DNA of 64,000 nt from Bacillota bacterium (GCA_023392615.1 JAEVYT010000005.1:1-64000); one strand, 5' to 3'; positions 1 to 8,902 are shown, counted from the first letter of the stretch. Notes: generated by a model not told the origin, from the sequence alone. A program made the numbers and translations.

Positions 1-347
1 TATATTACTGGTTAAGCATCCTGTTATCTTTACTGTTTTTAGGTTGTATCCAATGTCTTTCGACATCCGATACGGTTCGCGACACATCTTTCGATGCATC
101 AATTGAAAATCTATAACGCGTCTGTTAAGACGCTATTTAAAGCCCATGTGAAGCTTCAATTTTTTAGAATTTTCAGGGTTGTTTCACTGTTCAATTATCA
201 AGGTTCAATTCGTTGTGGCTACATCGTTTATGTTTCTTTCGTTTTCGCCGCCAACTTTTTTAGTTTATCACACTCGCTTCTGAATGTCAACCACTTTTTT
301 ATTTTTTATTTCATGTTTCATAATTTGTGGTCGCTCATCGGCGGTGG
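1..347 (-). other. Leader of an rRNA operon transcribed leftwards
   Basis: Read on the minus strand, this stretch follows two tandem consensus promoters and contains a sequence of the form ACCTTGATAATTGAACAG (around 190-210), which resembles the spacer and leader text found around clostridial 16S genes. The rRNA genes themselves would lie left of position 1 and are not in the window. A 146-codon plus-strand reading frame across it has a composition unlike protein and is not called. The assignment is inference from promoter strength and leader-like text. Confidence 0.6.
262..290 (-). promoter_or_regulatory. Downstream rRNA promoter (P2)
   Basis: On the minus strand there is a perfect -35 TTGACA (285-290), a 17-bp spacer and a -10 TAAACT (262-267). 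This is a near-consensus sigma-A promoter firing leftwards about 90 bp downstream of a second one. Confidence 0.7.
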
Positions 348-353
348 AGTTTT

Positions 354-382
354 ATTATACAATCCGACAAGAGATATGTCAA
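354..382 (-). promoter_or_regulatory. Upstream rRNA promoter (P1)
   Basis: On the minus strand there is a perfect -35 TTGACA (377-382), exactly 17 bp of spacer and a perfect -10 TATAAT (354-359). An AT-rich stretch lies upstream at 383-540 and could act as an UP element. Two consensus promoters in tandem are typical of rRNA operons. Confidence 0.75.
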
Positions 383-570
383 GCACTACTTTTAACTTTT
401 TTCATGCCAATATATTACAGCACTTTCGATCATATTTTATTCGTTCGTCAACACCCTATCTACTTACTATAACTCCTTTCATCAAAGCCCATATTAGAGT
501 ATTAATATACTTTGCTTTATCCGCAATTGTGTAAAGGTTTCGACATATAACAAACACTTATATTCTTATA

Positions 571-633
571 TATCATAACCCGGGTAACTAATGTCATTAA
601 TAGAACACGACATTTGCTACCCGGGTTATGATA
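571..633. terminator. Strong inverted repeat, probable transcription terminator
   Basis: The arms 571-595 and 609-633 pair over 25 bp with only two or three mismatches around an ACCCGGGT core. It lies just past the 3' end of the minus-strand CvpA-family gene and upstream of the rRNA promoters. There is no clean T-run on either side, so a terminator role is probable rather than certain. Confidence 0.5.
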
Positions 634-695
634 AGCTCAATGTTTAATAGAATACCCCTATCCCAAGATTTAATAAACCAAATTCATAATCCATA

Positions 696-1391
696 TTAAA
701 AAAGCATTTTTGTGGCATTTAGTATAAACTTCATCAAGTAATTATAATTATATAGTATGCTTAAGAATTCATTTTCCCCTATCATAGCCATTGCCTTTTG
801 TCCTAACGAGCTACTACTAAATACCGTTAGCAGTGTAAAGAGTACCCAAACCAGAATTAGTCCATGAACTAAACCGGCGACAAGTCCTGCCGTCTTATTA
901 ATCTGGTGAAGTAACGGTAGTTTACTCACAATGTCCAGAGCTATACTTAGAATCCATAATAGTATAAGTAATAATATAAAGGTTAATGAGAACGCTAATG
1001 CATTGATTACAATTCCGGTTAAATATCCTTTTAGATAATCTTTAAATGATTTTACAGCCAAATGCTTGTATACCTGCGCGTTATTATTTTCAATCAAAGA
1101 ATTTTTAAGTGATTTTGGTAAAGTCATCCCTTCAATCAGGGCTACTTGTTTGCTCTTATCCAACCCTTTATCAATTTCCGGCAATACCTTTTCTACTTTT
1201 GTTGAAACTGCATTATAGATCATATCATTTCCCCTCATATAATCATTTACATGGGGACTAAGCCAAGCAGATAGTAATAATGCGATTATCATAGAACAAA
1301 GCGAGAAGATAGTCTTTATAAGACCCGCTTTCATTCCAATAAATGCATTTATCACCAATATTGCTATTACTATTATCAACAACCAATTCAT
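696..1391 (-). CDS. CvpA-family membrane protein
   Basis: This is a predicted inner-membrane protein of about 231 residues. The N-terminus (MNWLLIIVIAILVINAFIG...) is a membrane helix, and three more hydrophobic segments follow: one around residues 25-45 after a short MKAGL turn, and two in the second half. This layout matches the CvpA/colicin V production family, whose exact biochemical role is unknown. The start at 1391 is chosen because GGTGTAGGG lies 6-8 nt upstream; a start 15 codons earlier has no clear ribosome site. The gene follows a DUF5711 gene by about 48 bp and is probably in one unit with it. The family call is fairly sure; the cellular role is not. Confidence 0.75.
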   Translation of the reverse strand: MNWLLIIVIAILVINAFIGMKAGLIKTIFSLCSMIIALLLSAWLSPHVNDYMRGNDMIYNAVSTKVEKVLPEIDKGLDKSKQVALIEGMTLPKSLKNSLIENNNAQVYKHLAVKSFKDYLKGYLTGIVINALAFSLTFILLLILLWILSIALDIVSKLPLLHQINKTAGLVAGLVHGLILVWVLFTLLTVFSSSSLGQKAMAMIGENEFLSILYNYNYLMKFILNATKMLF

Positions 1392-1439
1392 ATTATTCCC
1401 TACACCTTTCATGCCCGTTATATGTAATACTTCCATTGA

Positions 1440-2615
1440 TTAATCCAGCCTTACTATTGATATTTTTGTTTCACTGAGTAGATAGTAATGATTCATATCG
1501 ATCGGATATACTCCCGATATATCTCCGTCAAATGTATGCTTGAACTTATTTTTACCATTTCTTCTGATAATATTGCAAGTGCGACTATCGTAAAATATCA
1601 CTTCATCATGAATCATATATAACTTTTTATAATCTAGTTTGATTTGTTTATTGAGTACTTGTTTTCCACTAAGGTTATACAACAAGAGCTTCATATCCGA
1701 TTTACTATCTGGCTCTGTCACAATTCCTGTATACTCTTTATTATGGAAGATACTTTTAATCTTTGACTTCGTTTCTACCTTTTTAACTAACTTGGGAATT
1801 TCTTTCATAGCATAGATCTCAAATCCATTATTCTTGTATATTCCTACTGTATTATTCCCTATAAATTCTACACGAGAAGCAATGGTTCCTTTATTGCTAT
1901 TAAATCCACCCACCATACGATTCGTATAATTCTTACCAACTTCACCAAAGTTAAAAAATCCTACTCTACTAAATACATCATTACCAGAAATAGCAAGAAA
2001 GGATACTACTATCTTCTTTGCATCATCGGATAACGAGAAATCCACCGGGTAGCCTGTATCCTTATCCTTGACACTCGTTTTGATTTTAGCAAGTTCACGA
2101 CCTTCTATGCTATATAATTTGATATAATTATTATCCCCCTCCTCCATCAGGGCTCCAACCACACCTTGATTTCCGACTTCGACTTTAATAATACTGTACT
2201 CGGTAGAATATTGTCCCACGGAACCCTTAGCATTAAAAACACGAACCTGCTTATTTCCACGATCTGCTATAACAATGTACTTATCACAAACATTTGCTAC
2301 CGGGTCTGACATGTTATAGGAGCTATTCCACTGCACTTTACCGTCACGATTGTAGGCTATCGCACCATTCTTACCATATTTGACGATATAACTTCCATAG
2401 TTCAAATATCCTACTGTTGTTTCACCCTTAACCTGTATAGATTTCACTACCTTATAATTATGATAATTTCGATTGTATATACTCCACGTCACTATGATGC
2501 CGATTATCACCACCACTACCAACAGGATAAGTATCAGCAAATTTCTGGTTCTTTTATAATGTCTTTTACGACTGGCATATCCTCTGACGGACTTGTCCTC
2601 ATTTTCTCTCTCCAT
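1440..2615 (-). CDS. DUF5711-like membrane-anchored beta-propeller protein
   Basis: This 391-residue protein has a basic N-terminus (about 25 residues) followed by one membrane helix (LLILILLVVVVIIGIIVTW). The rest is an extracytoplasmic domain made of repeating beta-rich blocks of about 40 residues, such as YIVIADRGNKQVRVFNAKG, as in a WD40/PQQ-like propeller. This fits the DUF5711 family of Clostridia, which has no known function. It lies between the LysM gene and the CvpA-family gene on the same strand, so a shared role at the cell surface is possible. The propeller fold is inferred from the repeat rhythm only. Confidence 0.65.
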   Translation of the reverse strand: MERENEDKSVRGYASRKRHYKRTRNLLILILLVVVVIIGIIVTWSIYNRNYHNYKVVKSIQVKGETTVGYLNYGSYIVKYGKNGAIAYNRDGKVQWNSSYNMSDPVANVCDKYIVIADRGNKQVRVFNAKGSVGQYSTEYSIIKVEVGNQGVVGALMEEGDNNYIKLYSIEGRELAKIKTSVKDKDTGYPVDFSLSDDAKKIVVSFLAISGNDVFSRVGFFNFGEVGKNYTNRMVGGFNSNKGTIASRVEFIGNNTVGIYKNNGFEIYAMKEIPKLVKKVETKSKIKSIFHNKEYTGIVTEPDSKSDMKLLLYNLSGKQVLNKQIKLDYKKLYMIHDEVIFYDSRTCNIIRRNGKNKFKHTFDGDISGVYPIDMNHYYLLSETKISIVRLD

Positions 2616-2725
2616 AGTAATCTCCCATAGCCAATTTCATGAATGTATTATAACAAATTTCCAATATAATGACACTAGTTTTTTCTTAATATAATTCAGA
2701 ATGACTAATATGCTCAAAAAGATAA

Positions 2726-2749
2726 GGCTTTTGCGACATTGCAAAAGCC
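2726..2749 (-). terminator. Rho-independent terminator after the LysM gene
   Basis: The 9-bp arms GGCTTTTGC and GCAAAAGCC form a hairpin with a 6-nt loop. Read on the minus strand it is followed by TTATCTTTTT. It ends the LysM transcript before the DUF5711 gene. Confidence 0.75.
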
Positions 2750-2800
2750 CAATTATTATATCACTTAAACGAAAGCGCTACACCATTGTTTTCATTTCGA

Positions 2801-4069
2801 TTAAGGGACGATCAATTTTTGTCCGATCTTAATGTGATCCTGATCGGTAATACCGTTTAACTCCATTATTTTTTTTACTTTCGTATATGTATTATATAAT
2901 TTATGACTGATATCCGCTAAGGTGTCGCCTTCTTTTACTGTATAGTATTTCAGCTGCGGTTTTGAAGTCTGGGTAGACTTGGGTTTGTTAGTGGAGCTAT
3001 TTTTTGTGGTAGAGTTATTGGCTGTTTTGGTATCGTTCTTCTTAATTGGATTAACATTTCCTGGTTCCACTTCAACATCCAACCCATCCCCGTCACTAGA
3101 CGTTTGGTTATTATCTGAATTTTTCACTGGCTTATCCGTTGCTTTTGGTGTAACCGTTTTATCCGGTGACGTTTTATCATTATCTTTTTTGTCAGAATTC
3201 TTCACATCTTCCTTGTCATCTGCGGCTCCCTGATAATTCTGCATATTGTGAGTTAGTGTATCTAGCGTATTCTGCATATTCTTCATCTGATCAAAACCAC
3301 GCAACATCGTAGCCCCTACAATCAGAACAATAATCGCAAGCAACGTTCCTGCCGCATACATCAATCGAGCTACATTCTTACTACTAACCTCCTCTTTTTG
3401 TTCGGTGTTCCTTTGTATTGTGGTACGTATCTCCCTGGATACTCTATCATCGTATTCCGCCTCTATGCTTACCGGCTTCTTATGGTCTATGATGTAGGAT
3501 TGCATCTCATCATTCTTCTCATAATATATGTAATAACCTTCCTGTTTGTTCAGGCGATTATTCTCATAGCTCAAAAATGTCTCTTCTTTTTCCAAAGAAT
3601 CATAGGCAAGTAAAATCTTATCCTTCCCCCCGAAGTTATTCAAATGATTCCGTAAAATCTTCTCTTCCTCTTCTAGTAAATATCCTGGTCCTCCAATAAA
3701 CCAACCAACAATCTCACAATCTACAAAATACTGCTTAATGTCCTCATATATCGCTGTCCAAGTATCATTCGTAAATACTATCTCATTGTCAGCTCCGACA
3801 TCATTCACTTTTACTGCTCCGGATATGAATATGTTTCTACTGCTATCTGTTCTGACACACTGACCAACCAATACTGCGATATTTAGCCCAGCGTATTCCT
3901 CTCCGGACAGTTGTTTCACGTAAGTCATAACGTAATCTTCGATATATATCTTTTTAAAACCATTTCCTTTACCCACTTGTCTTATGTTCTTTGGCATCTT
4001 TAGGGAAGACTGCGTCTTACCAATTCTATCTGAATCTGAATTATTATTGCTATAAATTGTCTCAATCAA
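2801..4069 (-). CDS. LysM protein with degenerate JAMM/MPN-like domain
   Basis: This protein of about 422 residues has three parts. Residues 40-205 resemble an MPN/JAMM domain: the position of the usual HxH zinc motif reads GWFIGGPG (about residues 122-129), so both histidines are missing and peptidase activity is unlikely. A membrane helix (AAGTLLAIIVLIVGATML) follows, then a long linker rich in K, N, T, S and D, and last a LysM domain (YYTVKEGDTLADISHKLY to the C-terminus) that should bind peptidoglycan. I place the start at a TTG at 4069, because AGGAG lies 7 nt upstream; an ATG 8 codons earlier lacks a ribosome site. The orientation suggests a cytoplasmic MPN-like part joined to an outside wall-binding tail. 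Confidence 0.75.
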   Translation of the reverse strand: MIETIYSNNNSDSDRIGKTQSSLKMPKNIRQVGKGNGFKKIYIEDYVMTYVKQLSGEEYAGLNIAVLVGQCVRTDSSRNIFISGAVKVNDVGADNEIVFTNDTWTAIYEDIKQYFVDCEIVGWFIGGPGYLLEEEEKILRNHLNNFGGKDKILLAYDSLEKEETFLSYENNRLNKQEGYYIYYEKNDEMQSYIIDHKKPVSIEAEYDDRVSREIRTTIQRNTEQKEEVSSKNVARLMYAAGTLLAIIVLIVGATMLRGFDQMKNMQNTLDTLTHNMQNYQGAADDKEDVKNSDKKDNDKTSPDKTVTPKATDKPVKNSDNNQTSSDGDGLDVEVEPGNVNPIKKNDTKTANNSTTKNSSTNKPKSTQTSKPQLKYYTVKEGDTLADISHKLYNTYTKVKKIMELNGITDQDHIKIGQKLIVP

Positions 4070-4413
4070 AATTCTCACTCCTATTCCATACATAATTTCG
4101 TACTTTCTGAAATATAATTTATCATAGCATATTTAGGACATGCTTTTTGTCACATCACGCTTACCCCAGAATATAACTTTTCATCATGATTCTACTTAAT
4201 AAAAGAGTAAATCACCATATCGGTTGTTTTTTTCTAACCGGATTGATGACAAACAACGAAAAATGAATAAAAAATGCAACAAATATCCCAAGTTATCTGG
4301 TTTTCCGTGTCTATTACATAAAACATTTGGTAATACTTAACTTAACAAACAATGAAATCTATTTTGTTATTACGAAACGATATGCCCGTACAAAACGGGC
4401 AAGTGGAGGTAGA
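4070..4413. promoter_or_regulatory. Divergent intergenic region between LysM gene and yyaC
   Basis: This 344-bp gap separates two divergent genes and must hold both promoters. I see AT-rich sequence, a small hairpin CGGTT...AACCG near 4220-4245, and a second hairpin GCCCGT...ACGGGC (4384-4400) just before the yyaC ribosome site. No promoter can be assigned with confidence. Confidence 0.3.
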
Positions 4414-4998
4414 ATGAGCATTTTTTTCAAAAGCAAAAGCAGTGTATCATACTTTAACTCTTCCGATAAAAATATTGCATTTGATCTTGGCAAAATGTTA
4501 TCCGATTTGTTGAGAGAGCAATTTCTTCTAAATAAGTCAATTATCTTTTTATGTATCGGTTCTGACAGAGCTACCGGAGACTGTCTTGGCCCTATCATCG
4601 GATACAAACTAACAAAATATCGCAAGCATAAAAACATATTTATCTATGGTACTCTGGAGGAGCCGGTTCATGCGAAAAATCTGAAGGAAACAATCCAGAA
4701 AATCTACCAGAAGCATGACGATGCATATATCATTGCCATCGATGCGTCGCTTGGAAAATCGAATCACATTGGATATATCACCATCGGTGAGGGTCCATTA
4801 AAGCCAGGCGCCGGAGTGGATAAGGATCTTCCGGAAGTAGGAGATATCTTTATTACTGGTATCGTAAACTTCTCAGGAGACTTCGATAATATGCTCTTGC
4901 AGACCACCCGTTTAAATGTAGTGATGTCCATGGCAGATCAAATCTGTCTTGCTATCAATTATTGCTTTAGCAAGCTGCGCGTATTGACGTTGCAATAA
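4414..4998 (+). CDS. yyaC: Putative sporulation protein YyaC (DUF1256)
   Basis: This 194-residue protein matches the YyaC/DUF1256 family, which is related in fold to the Gpr spore protease and occurs in spore formers. The core reads FLCIGSDRATGDCLGP, then YGTLEEPVHAKNL, AIDASLG and GPLKPGAGVDKDLPEVGD, all hallmarks of the family. The start at 4414 is preceded by GTGGAGG at a good distance; an in-frame start 29 codons earlier would translate through a hairpin and lacks a ribosome site. The gene is alone on its strand and is followed by a long palindrome and a bidirectional terminator shared with secF. The molecular role is not established. Confidence 0.85.
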   Translation: MSIFFKSKSSVSYFNSSDKNIAFDLGKMLSDLLREQFLLNKSIIFLCIGSDRATGDCLGPIIGYKLTKYRKHKNIFIYGTLEEPVHAKNLKETIQKIYQKHDDAYIIAIDASLGKSNHIGYITIGEGPLKPGAGVDKDLPEVGDIFITGIVNFSGDFDNMLLQTTRLNVVMSMADQICLAINYCFSKLRVLTLQ

Positions 4999-5022
4999 GT
5001 CATCAAGCCTTACCTTATGAAC

Positions 5023-5218
5023 GTCAATTCAATAATATTATGTGAATTGGATGTGTACTATAAAACATATTTCATTGCAACACGCTCTCGCTTGGATGAA
5101 GTACGTAGTGGTGCATAAGGTTGCAAAACACGCAACCTAAGTACCAACGACTTCATACAGTTGCAAATGAAAAGATGTTTTATAGCACACATCCAACTTT
5201 AGTTTTATGAGAATTGAC
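5023..5218. repeat. Long imperfect palindrome, copy A of a dispersed element
   Basis: The whole 196 bp can fold on itself. The outer arms begin GTCAATTC and end GAATTGAC, and matching arms run inwards through TTGGATGTG and CTATAAAACAT to a core at 5077-5163. The core is nearly identical (82 of 87 bases) to the inverted core at 52203-52289. It sits between convergent yyaC and secF. It may be a MITE-like element or a structured RNA; it encodes no protein. Confidence 0.8.
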
Positions 5219-5284
5219 TGCCTTAGCGATTTGGGAGGCTGTGATAACTTTTCTACACCTTCAAAACGTCTAGACTTAAGCCAT

Positions 5285-5339
5285 AAAAAGAGGGTATCAG
5301 TAAAGTCGCAAATGCTAACTTTACTGATACCCTCTTTTT
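5285..5339. terminator. Bidirectional terminator between yyaC and secF
   Basis: The 22-bp arms (5285-5306 and 5318-5339) are perfect inverted repeats with GAGGGTATCAGTAAAGT at the core. They are flanked by A-run and T-run ends, so the hairpin works as an intrinsic terminator in both directions for the converging yyaC and secF. Confidence 0.9.
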
Positions 5340-5366
5340 ATGTTATAACACTTCTAAATATGCATA

Positions 5367-6338
5367 TTAATAATATTTTTTCTTCGCAACTGGTTTCTTC
5401 TCTTCAAAGATAACCGTGTTGCCTTTTCTCTTCTTCCACATAACCCAAAGCGGTCCAGCGATACAGATCGTGGAATAACAACCACTGATAGAACCTACTG
5501 CCATAGGAAGTGCGAATGCTTTGATTGAGTCAATGTTATTCAAATGTGCAATGATATACACCATACTAACACTGATCATAACTGCTACGTTTGTATTGAC
5601 AGATCGCATCATGGACTGAGTGATTGACAAGTCCGTGATTTTCTCGATTGATTCTCCCACCAAAGCTTTGCTGTTCTCTCTGATACGGTCATATATTACG
5701 ATAGTATCATTGATGGAATAACCGAGAATACTCAACGCCACGGCGATAAAGGAGTCTCCAATCGGTATCTTGAATACAACGCACGTGAAAAATACCACAA
5801 ATACGTCATGCACGAGTGCCACCAACGCCATTACACCGGCGGAGAGACCACCCATCATTTTAAAACGAACCCATACATATAAAACGATAAATAGTGCAGC
5901 CAGCAATACTGCCTGAATACCATTTCTAAAGAATTTATCACCAAAGAATTTCTCAACCATTTGTGTTTCTTTTAACACCAGTTTATTCTCCGGGAACTTC
6001 TCTGTTAACGATGCATTGAGAGCATCCTGATCCTTCGCATCCAAACCGTATTTACCGGCTAAGTTAAAGACTATCTGCTTCTCACCGCTAGTGTAGTCCT
6101 TGGTAAGACTTGGTGATACACTTCTATTTAACTGTTTTGCTACAAAATCAGAGGCTGCATTCTCATCAATCTTACCTTCGTAAGTATACTTGAGCATTGC
6201 ACCGCCCTTAAACTGTATATCCAACTGCACTCCTTCAAAGATAGCAAACAATGTACCAATTGCCATAATTGTCAGTGAGATAGTGAAGTAGATCCAGCGT
6301 TTACTAAAAAACGGAATTATCTTATTATTACTCTTCAT
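5367..6338 (-). CDS. secF: Protein translocase subunit SecF
   Basis: SecF works with SecD and SecYEG in the membrane to help pull exported proteins across, using the proton gradient. The 323-residue protein has an N-terminal helix, the family text GVQLDIQFKGGAMLKYTYEG, an outside domain of about 90 residues, then five membrane helices with the conserved VALVHDVFVVFF and SILGYSINDTIVIYDRIREN blocks. Its start overlaps the end of secD by 11 bp, so translation is coupled. Length and motifs are normal for separate clostridial SecF. Confidence 0.95.
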   Translation of the reverse strand: MKSNNKIIPFFSKRWIYFTISLTIMAIGTLFAIFEGVQLDIQFKGGAMLKYTYEGKIDENAASDFVAKQLNRSVSPSLTKDYTSGEKQIVFNLAGKYGLDAKDQDALNASLTEKFPENKLVLKETQMVEKFFGDKFFRNGIQAVLLAALFIVLYVWVRFKMMGGLSAGVMALVALVHDVFVVFFTCVVFKIPIGDSFIAVALSILGYSINDTIVIYDRIRENSKALVGESIEKITDLSITQSMMRSVNTNVAVMISVSMVYIIAHLNNIDSIKAFALPMAVGSISGCYSTICIAGPLWVMWKKRKGNTVIFEEKKPVAKKKYY

Positions 6339-7614
6339 AAGTCACCCTCCTTGACCAGCAGGTATAAAGTGCCGGCTTCTGTAAAAACTTAAATGAATGC
6401 AAGGAGAATACCATCAAACGAGATGCGGTTACACCTGCAATGAAGTTGAATACAATACCGGTAAATAATGAATAACCAAAGGACAATAATGATCCTGTAC
6501 CCATAAACATCATGATAAATGCAACGATTAATACGGTGATATTACCATCAAAGATTGAGGAGAAGGAGTTAGAGAAACCGGACTTAATCGCGGAAGCCGT
6601 ACTCTTTCCAGCCTTAATCTCTTCACTGATTCTCTCAGAAGCAATAACGTTCGCATCGACACCCATACCGATGGATAGGATAATACCGGCAATACCTTGC
6701 AAGGTCAATGTCATCTGAGGAACAGAGATGGAGAGCAACTGTCCAGACATCTGAATAATCAGAGAGATAACAGCTACCAGACCAGGTAAACGGTAATAGA
6801 ATATCAATAGTACGCTGATGATACAGAATGCGATAATACCTGCTTGTACCATTACATTTAATGCACCTGCACCAAGCTGAGGGCTGATGGAGGAGTAATT
6901 CTTTGCTGTCATGGAGAAAGGAAGTGCACCTGCATTAATCTTCTCTGCTAATGCCTTCGCTGCTTTATAATTCTCCATACCTTCAATTACGCAAGAGCCA
7001 TCACTGATTACAGACCTAATTGTTGCAGATTGAATCATATTATCATCCATGTAGATGTCCATCTCTTTGTTCAGATACTCAGTGCTGACTTTTTTAAGAA
7101 GCTCACTACCCTTAGAATCGAAAGTCAAACTTACCATGTAACCACCGTTCTGCTTATCCATAACCGGAGCAGCCTTTGTTACACGAGCACCATCAATCAA
7201 GAGCTCTTTTTTATCATTTGTGAACTTCAGCTGTGCTGTTTCACCTAATTCTCTAATCGCTTTTGCAGGATCGAAATCCTTCTCTCCTGTTTTCCACGGG
7301 AAACGAACGATTACAAATCCGTGCTCCTTGTCAATTGTTATTTCACGATCCAAGATGTTCTTCTGATCAAGACGCACCTCTATGATGGAACGTGCTGATT
7401 CTAATTCCGCTGGGGTTGGTTTACGATTAAGTCCTACCGGCTGGAATGCTGCATTAACACCACCACGGATGTCTGTACCAAAACGCATATCCGGAGCTCC
7501 GAGAATCTTAAAATTGGAATCACCCATTTTAATATTAACTCCGAAAATAGCCGAATATGACATAAGTAATGCAATCACTAAAACTATAAAAAATACTGGC
7601 TTAGTTTTTTTCAT
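6328..7614 (-). CDS. secD: Protein translocase subunit SecD
   Basis: SecD pairs with SecF as an accessory to the Sec export channel. The 428-residue protein has an N-terminal helix, the family motif MRFGTDIRGGVNAAF, a large outside domain (residues 60-245), and a C-terminal block of membrane helices with GIAGIILSIGMGVDANVI and ERISEEIKAGKS. The outside P1 domain is shorter than in proteobacteria, as is usual in Firmicutes. It is followed with overlap by secF and preceded by a small membrane protein gene 33 bp upstream, which may share the transcript. Confidence 0.95.
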   Translation of the reverse strand: MKKTKPVFFIVLVIALLMSYSAIFGVNIKMGDSNFKILGAPDMRFGTDIRGGVNAAFQPVGLNRKPTPAELESARSIIEVRLDQKNILDREITIDKEHGFVIVRFPWKTGEKDFDPAKAIRELGETAQLKFTNDKKELLIDGARVTKAAPVMDKQNGGYMVSLTFDSKGSELLKKVSTEYLNKEMDIYMDDNMIQSATIRSVISDGSCVIEGMENYKAAKALAEKINAGALPFSMTAKNYSSISPQLGAGALNVMVQAGIIAFCIISVLLIFYYRLPGLVAVISLIIQMSGQLLSISVPQMTLTLQGIAGIILSIGMGVDANVIASERISEEIKAGKSTASAIKSGFSNSFSSIFDGNITVLIVAFIMMFMGTGSLLSFGYSLFTGIVFNFIAGVTASRLMVFSLHSFKFLQKPALYTCWSRRVTYEE

Positions 7615-7647
7615 ATTCTTATCCTTTCATATTTTATAATTTATCTT

Positions 7648-8070
7648 TTAAATTATAGTCGGTGGAGCATGTCCACCTAACGATATGGACATCAGTGGGA
7701 TATGGCGATCCGTTGGTTTCTTGAAACATCTTCGATAAGACAACAGAACGCAATAACCGGCCAGCAATAAAGCCACTATATATAAACCTTTAAATATTAA
7801 TTGTCGATCTTGCCCCATCTTCGTATATTGGGCTAAGGAGGCGTTCCCTTCAATTAATATATCATTTAGGTTATAGAACGATGTTATTAAGGAAAGCTTA
7901 CTTACCGGTGTCATAGAAGTGGGCTCCGGCTTCAACTCATTTGATCGGACTGTGCTGTACTCTGTGGTACGCCCTAACTCGTTCATCGCAGGGGTGAGTA
8001 TTAAATAAGACAAAAAAATAAAGCATAACAAAATTATGAAAGTTTGTTGCTTTTTCTTCCATTTCAACAT
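7648..8070 (-). CDS. Small two-helix membrane protein of unknown function
   Basis: This 140-residue protein is not recognised. A basic start (MLKWKKKQQ) leads into one membrane helix (TFIILLCFIFLSYLILTPA), then about 70 polar outside residues, a second helix (LYIVALLLAGYCVLLSY) and a short tail ending GGHAPPTII. It precedes secD by 33 bp on the same strand and may be co-transcribed with it. No catalytic motif is visible. Confidence 0.55.
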   Translation of the reverse strand: MLKWKKKQQTFIILLCFIFLSYLILTPAMNELGRTTEYSTVRSNELKPEPTSMTPVSKLSLITSFYNLNDILIEGNASLAQYTKMGQDRQLIFKGLYIVALLLAGYCVLLSYRRCFKKPTDRHIPLMSISLGGHAPPTII

Positions 8071-8210
8071 TCTTACTCACGCTCCTCTCCGAGTTTTATC
8101 GTACCTTATTAATTTAACATAAATTGCTGTTTTTGTATACCAAAATATATCAATACTGGATAAGTCCATCTACAAATATAAGGGTATCCATCACGTAGAA
8201 TTCTCCCCTG

Positions 8211-8591
8211 TTATTTTAACTTACATCGAACGCAAAATCTGCCGCTTCGAATCCTAACTCCGCATCGTTCACAGGTAAACCATGCATCACCGGATTCTTC
8301 TGAGAATTCCAATCGTTCTTCTCTAATCCAATCCAGAATTTTTGACGGTGTAACCCCATATTCTTCGGATATTTGCGCAATAGTGGCTCCCGGATGAGTC
8401 ATAACATATTCTTTTATCGTGTCAAATTCTTCTTCATCTTCTAGAATTCTTGGTTTTACATCGGGAACAGTATTCGTCATGGCAGACCCTTGCTTGTTTT
8501 CCCATACAACCCTGGAACATTCAGGACATAATTCCGGCCCAAACATATATTTAAATAATCTTCTACAATTTTTACAAACTTTAACCTCCAT
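8211..8591 (-). CDS. YvyF-like zinc-ribbon/HTH protein
   Basis: This 126-residue protein has an N-terminal zinc-ribbon (CKNCRRLF...CPEC), a central winged-helix-like part (ATIAQISEEYGVTPSKILDWI) and a C-terminal zinc-ribbon (CERCGVRIRSGRFCVRCK). The order matches the YvyF family, encoded in flagellar operons of Bacillus. No flagellar genes are present here, so a role as a general regulator is equally possible. The start at 8591 follows AGGAG by 6 nt; an upstream in-frame start has no ribosome site. It appears to be a single-gene unit. Confidence 0.7.
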   Translation of the reverse strand: MEVKVCKNCRRLFKYMFGPELCPECSRVVWENKQGSAMTNTVPDVKPRILEDEEEFDTIKEYVMTHPGATIAQISEEYGVTPSKILDWIREERLEFSEESGDAWFTCERCGVRIRSGRFCVRCKLK

Positions 8592-8705
8592 GTTCCACTC
8601 CTTTCTACGACTCATACCTAAACATATTAAATTTAATTCGAGCGCCAAAAGATCTGATACATAATTATTATAACATTCCTGATAATACTTGGCAAAATAT
8701 TAATA

Positions 8706-8740
8706 AATGGCTGTTACATATTTACTAAGTAACAGCCATT
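8706..8740 (-). terminator. Terminator after the small proline-rich gene
   Basis: The 12-bp arms AATGGCTGTTAC and GTAACAGCCATT form a perfect stem. Read on the minus strand the stem is followed by TATTAATATTTT. It ends the unit formed by the two small genes at 8757-9388. Confidence 0.75.
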
Positions 8741-8756
8741 CAAAGCTACTTACTAT

Positions 8757-8882
8757 TTAGTTGGTTTTTTTCGGTGGTTGAACAGGTGGCATCTTGGGAA
8801 TTGTCGCCTGCGGAGGTATATTAATCGATTTTTGCCTTTCTTCCCAAGTGTTAGCAGCTTTTACTGATTTTAAAGCTCTCAC
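8757..8882 (-). CDS. Small proline-rich peptide, 41 residues
   Basis: A GTG start at 8882 follows a strong AAGGAGG at 7 nt and opens 41 codons ending in TAA. The N-terminal half is basic and helical (VRALKSVKAANTWEERQKS) and the C-terminal half is proline-rich (PPQ, PKMPPVQPPKK). It begins 20 bp after the stop of a SLATT-like membrane protein gene and is followed by a terminator, so the two form a small operon. Its function is unknown; the tail could bind the partner or another protein. The good ribosome site and tight position make it likely to be real despite the length. Confidence 0.65.
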   Translation of the reverse strand: MRALKSVKAANTWEERQKSINIPPQATIPKMPPVQPPKKTN

Positions 8883-8902
8883 AATGAACCCTCCTTGTTA
8901 TA

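Noticed and set aside
94..534. A 146-codon open frame on the plus strand
   Set aside because: It runs opposite to the rRNA leader and promoters, has no ribosome site, and is very rich in F, S, H and Y, so it is a shadow of AT-rich DNA.
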